From NCBI GenBank assembly GCA_022822245.1, contig JAJECB010000204.1:1-15564 (forward strand): a DNA stretch of 15,564 nucleotides. The letters run 5' to 3'. The DNA comes from Gammaproteobacteria bacterium. GTDB taxonomy: Bacteria; Pseudomonadota; Gammaproteobacteria; HK1. A model generated the notes under the pieces. That model worked only from the letters and a program-made list of their open reading frames with translations, was not told where the DNA came from and ran no database searches. The stretch's first letter is position 1. Each line of letters opens with the position of its first letter. A program made the translations under genes and the position numbers. Below, in pieces: positions 1 to 12,349 of the stretch.

Positions 1-1610
1 CCGAGGCGGAGGAGGCGGCGCGCACCCTGCGTCACAAGGCGCAGGAGGAAGCGACCCTCGCGATGCGCGCCCGGTCGCTCGAGACCCGGCTCGCGATGCT
101 CGACCTCGACAAGCAGGAGGCGTTCGCGGCGGCGGCGCAGGACCAGGAGGTCTCGGACGAGCAGACCCGGATCCTCTCCGCCAAGCAGCGGTTCATCCTC
201 GAGCAGCGCCTCGAGGTGGAGCGCGAGGAGATCCGCACTTCGAAGGAGGTCGAGCAGGCCGGGATCGCGAAGTCGATCGCCATCCTCGAGGACACCGAGC
301 GGCGCGAGGCGGCCGAGATCCGGCGCACCCTCGCGCGCGAGAGCGAGGAGCGGGACCGGGAGATCGCCCTCGCCGCCAAGGGCGAGGAGCTCGACCGGGC
401 CGAGGTGCAGCGCCGGCGCCTGCGCGAGCAGGAGGACCGGGACCGGGAGATCGCCCTCGTAACGAAGGAGGAGGCGCTCGACCGGGCGCGCGTGCAGCGG
501 GCGCGGGCGGTGGAGCTCGAGGAGCGCGAGCGCGAGATCGCGGTCATCGAAAAGGAAGGCGACCGCGAGCGGGCCGACATCCGGCGCTTCCTCGCGCGCG
601 AGCAGGAGGAAAGGGATCGCGAGATCGCCATCGCGGCGAAGACCCGGGAGCTCGAGATGGCCGAGTCCGAGCGGCTGCAGGCGACCGCGGAGCGGCGCCG
701 CGCCCAGTCGCAGGCGGACTCGGTTCCCCTCGTCTCGGCCGCCGAGCGGCAGAAGGAGATCGACCGGATCCAGGCCGAAGCGGGGGCCGAGACGCGCGAG
801 ATCGGCGAGGAGGCGAAGGCCCGGATCACCCGCATGCACATGGTGACCCAGTCCGAGGCGAGGCGCGAGGCGTCGGCCCAGGAGGCGGAGGCCACCCTCA
901 CCCGGGCGCGGGCGGCGAGCGAGGCGCAGCAGGTCCAGGCGGTGGGGATCGAGCGCGAGGCCGGGGCGCGGGGCCGGGCGGAGATGGAGATCGAGTCCTT
1001 GCGCGTGGTCAACACCGAGCGGCTGTTCGAGGCGGAGGCCCGGGGCCTCGAGACCAAGGCGGGGGCGCTCAAGAAGTACAACGAGGCGGCCACCTTCCTC
1101 GAGCTCGCGAAGATGCACATCGAGGCCGAGCGCGACGTGCACATCGACCAGGCGCGGGCGATGGGAGGGGCGCTCGCCCAGGCCCAGATCCGGATGTACG
1201 GGGGCGGCGCCGACGGCACCATGGACACCATCCGGGGGCTCTTCACCTCGGGCTTCGGCCTCGGGGAGATCCTGGAGGGAGTGGCCCAGGGGATGCCGGA
1301 GGGCTTGCGCGACCGGCTTGCGCGGAACGGCATCCGGGGGCTCTTCGGCCGCCCGAACGAGCCGCTCGCGTTCCGCCAGGGGGTGGAGCGGCTCGAGGCG
1401 CTCGCCGATGCCGCGCTCGGCGAGGACCGTTCCCTGCCGCTCAGCGAGGCGCTCGAGAAGCTGGTCGAGGAAGCGGGCGAGGATGCCGAGGCGAGGGCCG
1501 CGGTCGGCGTGATCTCGAGCCTCAACCAGCAGGGCTACTTCGACGACGTTCCGTTCGAGACGGTGTGGGCGCTCGTGCAGGCGACGGCCCACGCAATGGA
1601 TGAACGGTAG
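1..1610 (+). CDS. Flotillin/SPFH-like coiled-coil protein, 5' end missing
   Basis: The frame is open from the first complete codon at base 3 to the TAG at 1608-1610 (535 codons visible), so the N-terminus, where a membrane anchor and SPFH/Band 7 domain would lie, is outside the window. The visible part is almost wholly charged coiled coil rich in Glu, Arg and Ala. Four 29-residue repeats carrying an R-D-R-E-I-A core occupy about visible residues 117-232. They are followed by an alanine/glutamate-rich segment and a stretch (VNTERLFEAEARGLETKAGA, about 1008-1067) of the kind found in flotillin C-termini. The last 100 or so residues are less repetitive and probably globular. Flotillins of the YqiK type scaffold membrane microdomains; that role is inferred from family resemblance only. 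ATG 63 is in frame but is internal, because the coiled coil continues upstream of it. The ABC ATPase gene starts 12 bp downstream and is probably co-transcribed. Any other long coiled-coil scaffold remains possible. Confidence 0.75.
   Translation, partial: EAEEAARTLRHKAQEEATLAMRARSLETRLAMLDLDKQEAFAAAAQDQEVSDEQTRILSAKQRFILEQRLEVEREEIRTSKEVEQAGIAKSIAILEDTERREAAEIRRTLARESEERDREIALAAKGEELDRAEVQRRRLREQEDRDREIALVTKEEALDRARVQRARAVELEEREREIAVIEKEGDRERADIRRFLAREQEERDREIAIAAKTRELEMAESERLQATAERRRAQSQADSVPLVSAAERQKEIDRIQAEAGAETREIGEEAKARITRMHMVTQSEARREASAQEAEATLTRARAASEAQQVQAVGIEREAGARGRAEMEIESLRVVNTERLFEAEARGLETKAGALKKYNEAATFLELAKMHIEAERDVHIDQARAMGGALAQAQIRMYGGGADGTMDTIRGLFTSGFGLGEILEGVAQGMPEGLRDRLARNGIRGLFGRPNEPLAFRQGVERLEALADAALGEDRSLPLSEALEKLVEEAGEDAEARAAVGVISSLNQQGYFDDVPFETVWALVQATAHAMDER
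351..698 (+). repeat. Four tandem 87-bp (29-residue) coiled-coil repeats
   Basis: Units begin at 351, 438, 525 and 612 without any length change. Each starts with a version of R-(D/E)-R-E-I-A, followed at conserved spacing by Lys at position 10 and an Arg-rich end. A degenerate fifth unit can be aligned at 264-350. A 29-residue period equals four heptads plus one residue, or two hendecads plus a heptad, which fits a shallow coiled coil. The DNA has diverged more than the protein pattern, so this looks like an old, maintained repeat rather than a fresh expansion. Confidence 0.8.
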
Positions 1611-1622
1611 AAGCGGGGTCCG

Positions 1623-2792
1623 GTGGAGGCAGTCGATCCCCTGACCCCGGACGGCCCGGCGGCGGCCGCGGAGAAGGACGCGGACGGGTTCCTGCCCGTC
1701 ACCGGACCGGGGCGCCCGGACGTGGCGCTCCGTAGCGTCTCCAAGACGTTCGGCGAGGACACCCGCGCGGTCATCGACTTCTCGGCCGACTTCGAGCACG
1801 GCGAGTTCGTGGCGATGCTCGGGCCGAGCGGATGCGGCAAGACCACGACCCTTCGCATGATCGGGGGGCTCGAGGACGTCACCGAGGGCAGCATCTGGAT
1901 CGCGGGCGAGAACGTCACCGACCTGCCCCCTTCACGGCGCGATACCGCGATGATGTTCCAGAGCTTCGCGCTCTTTCCCCATCGCACCGTGTTCCAGAAC
2001 GTCGAGTTCAGCCTCAAGATGAAGGGCATGAACCCGGAGGAGCGGGCGCGGCGGGTGTGGCAGATGCTCGAGATGGTGGACCTCGCGGTGCTCGCCTCAC
2101 GCCGCCCGAGCGACTTGAGCGGGGGCCAGCAGCAGCGCGTCGCCCTTGCCCGCGCCCTCATCGGCGAGCCCACCGTGCTCCTCCTCGACGAGCCGCTCGG
2201 ATCGCTCGACTTCAACCTGCGCCAGCAGATGATGGTGGAGCTCAAGAAGATCCAGCGCGAGACGGGGATCACCTTCGTCATGGTCACCCATTCGCAGCAG
2301 GAGGCGATGTCGATGGCCGACAAGGTCATCGTCATGAGCGACGCGGTGATCCAGCAGGTCGGCACGTCGCGCGAGATCTACGAGCACCCCCGCACGAAGT
2401 TCGTGGCCGAGTTCATCGGCAACAACAACCTCCTGCCCGGCACCATCCGCTCGCACAGCGGATCCCTCGTGTTCGTCGAGAGCTTCGGACAGGTGTTCTA
2501 CGTGCAGGCGCCGGGCGACGGCGAGACGGTGCCGGTCGGCCAGGACGCCTGGTTCTCGGTGCGGGCGGACCTCATGGCGACCGGGGAGCGGCCGAACCTC
2601 GCCAATCGCATCGAGGGCACCTACGTGACCACGGAGTTCCTCGGATCGCTCGAGACCGACGTGTTCGAGGTCGCCCCCAGCCACTACGTGCACGTCGAGC
2701 AGCACCGCTCCGCCACCGACCGTTCCTACGACCCGGGGGAGCGCGAGACGATCTCCTGGGCCGCCAACGCCGGAGTCCTCCTCGTCCGCTGA
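1623..2792 (+). CDS. ABC transporter ATP-binding protein, PotA/CUT1-like
   Basis: This 389-residue importer-type ATPase has all nucleotide-binding motifs intact: Walker A GPSGCGKT at 67-74, Q-loop in MMFQSFALFPH (Gln113), signature LSGGQ at 165-169, Walker B VLLLDE ending at 190, a D-loop SLD, and the switch His223 in VTHSQQEA. After about residue 235 comes the EIYEHPRTKFVAEFIG stretch typical of polyamine, iron and sugar importer ATPases, then a beta-rich TOBE-like regulatory region to the end. The family energises uptake of polyamines, Fe(III), thiosulfate/sulfate or sugars, and substrate cannot be told from the ATPase. The GTG at 1623 gives a roughly 30-residue N-terminal extension before the first strand (VALRSVSKTFG). 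A later GTG at about 1722 would start right at the domain and is a serious alternative. It follows the flotillin-like gene by 12 bp. No permease or solute-binding gene is present downstream. Confidence 0.88.
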   Translation: MEAVDPLTPDGPAAAAEKDADGFLPVTGPGRPDVALRSVSKTFGEDTRAVIDFSADFEHGEFVAMLGPSGCGKTTTLRMIGGLEDVTEGSIWIAGENVTDLPPSRRDTAMMFQSFALFPHRTVFQNVEFSLKMKGMNPEERARRVWQMLEMVDLAVLASRRPSDLSGGQQQRVALARALIGEPTVLLLDEPLGSLDFNLRQQMMVELKKIQRETGITFVMVTHSQQEAMSMADKVIVMSDAVIQQVGTSREIYEHPRTKFVAEFIGNNNLLPGTIRSHSGSLVFVESFGQVFYVQAPGDGETVPVGQDAWFSVRADLMATGERPNLANRIEGTYVTTEFLGSLETDVFEVAPSHYVHVEQHRSATDRSYDPGERETISWAANAGVLLVR

Positions 2793-2805
2793 CCGTCCCC
2801 GCCGC

Positions 2806-2828
2806 CGCCCCGCGATCGCTTCGGGGCG
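2806..2828 (+). terminator. Hairpin downstream of the ABC ATPase gene
   Basis: CGCCCCG (2806-2812) pairs with CGGGGCG (2822-2828) around a 9-nt loop, 13 bp after the stop codon. No T-run follows, so intrinsic termination is uncertain. It may protect the 3' end of the upstream transcript. Confidence 0.3.
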
Positions 2829-2850
2829 TCGGAATCGCATGCGAACCACC

Positions 2851-2915
2851 TCACGTTGCCTGCGAAAAGGTAAGGTATAGGAATCCGGCGCGAAATATGG
2901 CAAATTTGCTCGTTC
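2851..2915 (+). promoter_or_regulatory. AT-richer leader of the glutamate synthase operon with a perfect palindrome
   Basis: This is the least GC-rich stretch around the gltB start, inside a window that is otherwise about 70% GC. It contains TTGCCT (2856-2861) and TATAGG (2876-2881), but their 14-bp spacing is too short for a standard sigma-70 promoter. TATGGC (2896-2901) is a second possible -10. GCAAATTTGC at 2900-2909 is a perfect 10-bp palindrome and could be half of an operator or a bound site. The position, 80-130 bp ahead of the likely gltB start and after a hairpin, favours a promoter region; the exact boxes are a guess. Confidence 0.4.
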
Positions 2916-2990
2916 GTGTGCCAAGCGGAGGCGGTTCTCCTGCAGCACATTCGAACGATCCGCGGGTCACCGGCCGTGCCGCGAATCGAG

Positions 2991-7648
<4,658 letters not shown>

Positions 7649-7649
<1 letters not shown>

Positions 7650-9094
7650 TGGGCAAGGCAACCGGGTTTCTGGAGTACGAGCGCCACGATCGGACCTACC
7701 TCCCGGTCGAGGAGCGGGTACGGAACTGGCGCGAGTTCATCGTCCGGCTGCCGGACGAGGAGCTCGCCCGGCAGGGGGCGCGCTGCATGGACTGCGGGAT
7801 CCCCTTCTGCCACGAAGGGTGCCCCGTCAACAACGTCATCCCGGACTGGAACCACCTCGTCTACGAGTCCAGGTGGCGCCAGGCGCTGGACGTCCTGCAC
7901 TCCACCAACAACTTCCCCGAGGTGACGGGCCGGATCTGCCCTGCTCCCTGCGAGGAGGCGTGCACCCTCAACCTCATCGACAGTCCGGTCACCATCAAGT
8001 CGATCGAGTGCTCGATCGCGGACCGGGGCTGGAGCGACGGGTGGATCGCGCCGCAGCCGGCCCCCCGGAAGACGGGGCGGCGGGTGGCGGTGGTCGGATC
8101 GGGGCCGGCCGGACTCGCCTGCGCCCAGCAGCTCGCGCGCGCCGGGCACGCGGTGGAGGTGCTCGAGAAGAACGACCGGATCGGCGGCCTGCTCCGCTAC
8201 GGGATCCCCGACTTCAAGATGGAGAAGGACCTCATCGACCGGCGGATGCGGCAGATGGAGGCCGAGGGAGTCGCGTTCCGGCCGGGGGTGCACGTGGGAT
8301 TGGACCTCCCGGTGCGCACGCTCCTCGACGAGTTCGACGCGGTGGTGCTCGCGGGCGGCGCGGAGCGGCCGCGCGATCTCCCCGTCGAGGGGCGCGATCT
8401 GGAGGGGGTGCACTTCGCGATGGAGTTCCTCCCCCAGCAGAACCGTCGGGTGGCGGGCGACGAGATCCCCACGGAAGTCGCGATCACCGCCAGGGACAAG
8501 CACGTCGTGGTGATCGGGGGCGGCGACACGGGCTCGGACTGCATCGGCACCTCCTTCCGGCAGGGCGCGCTCTCGGTGACCCAGCTCGAGATCCTGCCTC
8601 GCCCTCCCGACCATGAGGAGAAGCTCCTGATCTGGCCGGACTGGCCGCTACGCTACCGTACCTCGAGCTCGCAGGCGGAGGGTGCGGAGCGGGACTTCAG
8701 CGTGACGACGGGCGCGATCCATGGCCGGGACGGACGGGTCCGGGCGCTCGCCTGCTCGCGCATCGAGTGGGAGCGGGACGGCCCCGGCGCGCCTCCTCGG
8801 ATGGTCAAGGTCGAGGGCGGAGACTTCGAGCTCCCGGCCGATCTCGTCCTCCTCGCGATGGGGTTCCTGCATCCGGAGCACGAGGGCATGCTGACCGACC
8901 TCGGGGTCGATCTCGACCCCCGGGGCAACGTGCTCGCCGATACCCGCGACTACCGGACCTCCGTCGACGGCGTGTTCGCCTGCGGGGACATGCGCCGCGG
9001 CCAGTCGCTCGTGGTGTGGGCGATCCGCGAGGGCCGCCAGGCGGCCCGGGCCGTCGACGAGCACTTGATGGGCAGGTCCGACCTCCCCCGCTGA
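7649..9094 (+). CDS. gltD: Glutamate synthase (NADPH) small subunit
   Basis: The 481-residue beta subunit supplies electrons from NADPH through FAD and two 4Fe-4S clusters to GltB. Cysteines for the clusters are visible at 46, 49, 54 and 58 ([13 protein letters not shown]) and at 97, 101 and 105 (CPAPCEEAC). The FAD-binding glycine motif GSGPAG is at 150-155 and the NADPH-binding motif GGGDTG at 290-295. A C-terminal [20 protein letters not shown] segment matches the FAD-contacting end of this oxidoreductase family. Its ATG shares one base with the gltB stop (TGATG), which indicates translational coupling and matched subunit production. Length and domain order are normal, and nothing is missing. 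Confidence 0.95.
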
Positions 9095-9108
9095 CCGCTG
9101 CCGCCACC

Positions 9109-10401
9109 TTGGAGACCGGGACGGAGGTCGCGGGACGACCGGCCGGAAGCCCGGGCCGCGGGCTCCTCGCCCCGTTCGCCGTACGGAGCTTCCGCTTCCA
9201 GTGGGGGTCGGACGTGACGACCTCGACCGGCTTCGAGATGGAGAACCTCATTCTCGGCTGGTACGTGCTCGTCCAGACCGGCTCGCCGTTCCTGCTCGCG
9301 GTCGTCGCGGCGCTGCAATACGGCGGGACCCTGCTCGCGCCCGGACTCGGGGTGGTGGCGGACCGGGTGAGCCGCCGCACCCTGCTCCTGGCCCTGCGCG
9401 CGGCGTATGCCCTCGTCGCGGGGACGGCGGCCGGGCTCGGCCTCGCGGGATGGCTCGAGCCGTGGCACGCCTTCGTGATCGCGGCGCTCGGCGGGTTTCT
9501 CCGGCCGCTCGACATGATGATGCGCTTCTCCCTCGTCGCGGACACCATCCCCCCGCGGCTCCTCATGAACGCGAGCGGGTTCCAGCGCCTGACCATGGAT
9601 GCCCCCCGGATCGTCGGGGCCCTGGCCGGGGCGGGGATCATGGCCGCGTTCGGGGTGGGCGCGGCCTACGCGGCGGTTGCGGGGTTCTATCTCCTCGCGA
9701 CCCTCATCGGCTTCGGGATATCGCCGCCGCCGCTCAGCCGTCCCGAGCTTCCGGCCGGAACCGCCACGGCCCGGTTTGCGGGCGAGTTCGGGCGAGGGCT
9801 CGCCTACATCCGGTCGTCCGGGATGATCCGGTTCATGCTCTTCCTCGCGGTTCTCGTGAACCTCCTCGCCTATCCGAGCGTCATGGGCCTGCTCCCGGCG
9901 GTTGCGAGAGATCTGTACGGGGTGGACGAGAACGGGCTCGCGCAGCTCATCGCGGCCCTTGCCGCCGGCGCGCTCCTTGCCTCGACGGTCGTCGCGGTGG
10001 TGCGGCTCCGCGCCCCGGCATCGGTAGCGGCGGTCGGCCTCGTCGTGTGGTTGGCCCTGCTCGCGGCCCTTGCGTTCACCGGCACCCACACCTCCGGGAT
10101 GGTCGTGCTGTTCCTCATCGGGTTCGCGCAGAGCCTTGCGATGATCTCGATGGGAGCGGCGCTGCTGATGGTGACCTCGCCCGCCTACCGCGGCCGGGTC
10201 ATGGGGGTCCGGATGCTGGCCGTCTACGGCAATCCCGTGGGCCTTCTCCTCGCGGGCGCCCTCATCGAGTGGATGGGCGTCGGGTTCCAGATGGTCGCGT
10301 TCGCGGCCGCCGGCCTCGCGCTCTTCGGCCTCGCGGCCGCGGTGACCCGGGGCCGCTGGCTCGGGGCGGCCGCGACGACGACCGAGCGCCGCGCGCCGTG
10401 A
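9109..10401 (+). CDS. MFS transporter, 12-TM exporter type
   Basis: A 430-residue membrane protein of the major facilitator superfamily, with about 12 hydrophobic segments and the loop 2-3 signature GVVADRVSRR at 81-90 (motif A). The early FRFQWGSD segment and the long central loop at about residues 205-225 (ISPPPLSRPELPAG) separate the two six-helix halves. It resembles the MFS_3/EntS-like efflux group, so export of a small molecule or drug driven by proton exchange is the likeliest role; the substrate is unknown. The start is uncertain: the frame is open far upstream, inside gltD. TTG 9109 is the first usual start after the gltD stop and keeps the whole first helix, whereas GTG 9214 and ATG 9238 would cut into it. 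No clear Shine-Dalgarno precedes TTG 9109, so coupling to gltD 14 bp upstream is plausible. Confidence 0.85.
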   Translation: METGTEVAGRPAGSPGRGLLAPFAVRSFRFQWGSDVTTSTGFEMENLILGWYVLVQTGSPFLLAVVAALQYGGTLLAPGLGVVADRVSRRTLLLALRAAYALVAGTAAGLGLAGWLEPWHAFVIAALGGFLRPLDMMMRFSLVADTIPPRLLMNASGFQRLTMDAPRIVGALAGAGIMAAFGVGAAYAAVAGFYLLATLIGFGISPPPLSRPELPAGTATARFAGEFGRGLAYIRSSGMIRFMLFLAVLVNLLAYPSVMGLLPAVARDLYGVDENGLAQLIAALAAGALLASTVVAVVRLRAPASVAAVGLVVWLALLAALAFTGTHTSGMVVLFLIGFAQSLAMISMGAALLMVTSPAYRGRVMGVRMLAVYGNPVGLLLAGALIEWMGVGFQMVAFAAAGLALFGLAAAVTRGRWLGAAATTTERRAP

Positions 10402-10423
10402 ATGCGGAGGCCCGGTCGCGCCC

Positions 10424-10522
10424 ATGAGGCTCGGGGTCGGGCTGGCAGCATTGCTCGCGGCCCTCGTCGTCATTCCGGCCGCCGTGTGCAGCGGCGCTAT
10501 CCTGTGGTGGCGCCTCTCCTGA
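10424..10522 (+). CDS. Possible 32-residue single-pass membrane peptide
   Basis: ATG 10424 to TGA 10520-10522 encodes a peptide that begins MRLGVGLAALLAALVV and ends GAILWWRLS. It has one strongly hydrophobic helix of about 26 residues between an N-terminal Arg and a C-terminal Arg. About nine in ten codons end in G or C, as in the real genes nearby. GGAGG lies at 10406-10410, 13 nt before the ATG, slightly far for a Shine-Dalgarno. It sits 22 bp after the MFS gene and may be its co-transcribed small partner, or simply a chance frame. I recognise no family. A Cys in the C-terminal half (AAVCSGA) is not in a convincing lipobox position. Confidence 0.35.
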   Translation: MRLGVGLAALLAALVVIPAAVCSGAILWWRLS

Positions 10523-10550
10523 GGCGACGGCGCCGCCGTTCCGTCGGCGG
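10511..10550 (+). terminator. Two adjacent hairpins after the MFS gene
   Basis: CGCCTC (10511-10516) pairs with GAGGCG (10521-10526) over a TCCT loop, and CCGCCG (10533-10538) pairs with CGGCGG (10545-10550) over TTCCGT. Neither has a T-tract. They lie between the MFS gene and the Uma2 gene and could slow or end transcription; the first overlaps the stop of the possible small peptide. The rest of the 10523-10635 gap shows nothing I can identify. Confidence 0.3.
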
Positions 10551-10649
10551 ACGCAGTCGGTGGACATTGCCGATGCAACCGGGCCAGAATTCGCGCGGGC
10601 GGCATTGCGGCGGCCGGCCCGCTGACTCCGACGCTGGAGGCCTGCCCTC

Positions 10650-12227
10650 ATGAACGACGCCGCGACGACCTGCACGGGGTCCCTCGGCTCCACCATCCAC
10701 GTCCTCAAGGCCGATCCGGAGACCGTCGCGGCGCTCGCGGCGGTGGACTGGACACGGCACTTCCGCCGGGTCTGGCTCGACCCCGTGCTCGGGATCGTCA
10801 CCCTGATGGCCCCTTCGCGCCTGCACGAAGACCTGACCGAGCTCGTCGGCCAAATCGTGGACGCGGCGGGGAGCGCTCTCTCCGGCGCGTCGAGAGGGAT
10901 CCGTTCCACCCGCCTTCGTGGGCCGGGCGAGCCTCCCGGTACGGGAATGGAGCCGGACGGCGCGTTCTACGTCGGGGAGCGCGCGAAGGGCTACTTCGCC
11001 GCCTGTCGTGAAGGGGGCCCGGAGGCCGATGACTACGTGCTCCGCGTCGCCCCCGATCTGGTCGTCGAGACCGAGATCACGAGCTTCGACGAGGGCAAGA
11101 TCGCGCGCTACGCCGACCTGGGGGTACGCGAGCTCTGGCGTCTGCACGGTCGCAAGGACACCTACGACCTCGAGGTGGACTTTCTCGCGCTCCGTGCCGG
11201 GCGCCCGCCGTGCCGGCTCGCCGCCTCGGGGGTGCTCGAAGGGCTGACCCCGGCGGACGTGTGCGAGGCGGTTGAGAAGGTGCGACTCGGCGAGACCGTC
11301 CAGGAGAGGATGGACGCTGTCTCGGCGATCGTGCTCCGGCGCCAGCGGCTGAGCGCCCGCGTCCGCGAGGAACCGGAATCGTATTCTGCGGGTCCCGCCC
11401 GCCCGGAGCCCTCCCCGGCCGCGGAGGAGAATGAGCGGCGCCCGCTCGTGAACGAACGCGCCACGGCGCGCACGGGGCCCCTCGGCTCCACCATCCACGT
11501 CCTCAAGGCCGATCCGGAGACCGTCGCGGCGCTCGCGGCGGTGGACTGGAACCGGAACTTCCGCCGGGTCTGGCTCGACCCCGTGCTCGGGATCATCACC
11601 CTGATGGCCCCCTCGTATGAGCACGAAGACCTGACCGAGCTTGTCGACCGTATCGTGGACGCGGCGGGAAGCACCGTCGCCAATTCGGTGAAGGGGCTGC
11701 GGCACCTCCGCCTGCGCCGCCGCGGCGAGCCGCCCGGTACGGGAATGGAGCCCGACGGCGCGTACTACATCGGGGCGCGGGCGAGAGCCTACTTCGCCGC
11801 CCGTCGGCAAGGAGACGCGGCGGCGGTGGCTTACGTCGAGCGGACCGCGCCCGATCTCGTGGTCGAGACCGAGATCACGAGCTTCGATGAAGGCAAGATC
11901 GCGCGCTACGCCGACCTCGAGGTGCGGGAGCTGTGGCGGCTGCGCGGCCGCAAGGGTAGCGACGAGCTGCGGGTGGACTTTCTCGCCCTCCGTGCCGGGC
12001 GCCCGCCGCGCCGGCTCGATGCCTCGCGGGTGCTCGCGGAGCTTACCCCGGCGGACGTGTGCGAGGCGGTGGACAAGGTGCGGTTCGGCGAGACCAACCA
12101 GGAAAGGATGGACGCCGTCACGGCAATCGTGCTCCGCCGGCAGCGGCTGAGCGCCCGCGTTCGCGAAGAAGCCGCGTCATACGCCCCGACTCCCGCCCAC
12201 CCGGCGACCACGACCGCTTCGGATACG
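10650..12227 (+). repeat. Direct tandem duplication with a 798-bp period
   Basis: Bases 10650-11447 and 11448-12227 are in register at a constant offset of 798 bp (266 codons) from start codon to C-terminus. Bases 10681-10752 are identical to 11479-11550, and other long runs are nearly identical. Divergence concentrates at about residues 58-86 and 110-130 of each copy. The start context is duplicated too: CTCATGAACGA in copy one corresponds to CTCGTGAACGA in copy two. Confidence 0.92.
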
Positions 12228-12230
12228 TGA
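10650..12230 (+). CDS. Tandem double-domain Uma2 family protein (DUF820, PD-(D/E)XK-like)
   Basis: One 526-residue frame holds two complete Uma2 domains, residues 1-266 and 267-526, about 78% identical by eye over 232 aligned residues with no gaps. Normal Uma2 proteins have a single domain of roughly 180-250 residues, so this is twice the family length. Each copy shows the family pattern LMAPS-x2-HED, GMEPDGA, APDLVVETEITS and a Lys followed by ARYADL-x-VRELWRL. Candidate nuclease-fold residues are D103, E140 and K150 in copy one, with D369, E406 and K416 in copy two, so neither copy looks dead. Uma2 proteins share the restriction-endonuclease-like fold, but their biological role is unproven and they are common in multicopy in some genomes. 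ATG 10650 is well supported by GGAGG at 10636-10640, 9 nt upstream. GTG 11448 lies in frame at the copy-two equivalent of the start and could yield a single-domain product. Confidence 0.8.
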   Translation: MNDAATTCTGSLGSTIHVLKADPETVAALAAVDWTRHFRRVWLDPVLGIVTLMAPSRLHEDLTELVGQIVDAAGSALSGASRGIRSTRLRGPGEPPGTGMEPDGAFYVGERAKGYFAACREGGPEADDYVLRVAPDLVVETEITSFDEGKIARYADLGVRELWRLHGRKDTYDLEVDFLALRAGRPPCRLAASGVLEGLTPADVCEAVEKVRLGETVQERMDAVSAIVLRRQRLSARVREEPESYSAGPARPEPSPAAEENERRPLVNERATARTGPLGSTIHVLKADPETVAALAAVDWNRNFRRVWLDPVLGIITLMAPSYEHEDLTELVDRIVDAAGSTVANSVKGLRHLRLRRRGEPPGTGMEPDGAYYIGARARAYFAARRQGDAAAVAYVERTAPDLVVETEITSFDEGKIARYADLEVRELWRLRGRKGSDELRVDFLALRAGRPPRRLDASRVLAELTPADVCEAVDKVRFGETNQERMDAVTAIVLRRQRLSARVREEAASYAPTPAHPATTTASDT

Positions 12231-12297
12231 AGCGCGACGCCGGGGGAGGCGGGACCCCCACACCGGAGCGGCGCGTGTAGCCGATCCCGGTCCCGGG

Positions 12298-12303
12298 TAC
12301 AAT
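12298..12303 (+). promoter_or_regulatory. Candidate -10 box for the Sel1-repeat gene
   Basis: TACAAT matches the sigma-70 -10 consensus in five of six positions and stands out in a GC-rich gap between genes. The best -35 at 16-17 bp spacing (around 12275-12281) is poor. A start of transcription near 12310 would give a leader of about 80 nt containing the hairpin at 12350-12371. Confidence 0.4.
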
Positions 12304-12349
12304 TCGGCGCCTCGGGCCGTGAGCCTTCGAGGTTGCGCGGAAGTTGCCT

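Noticed and set aside
12243..12262. GGGGG/CCCCC pairing after the Uma2 gene as a terminator
   Set aside because: Only five pairs over a long loop and no T-run; too weak to call.
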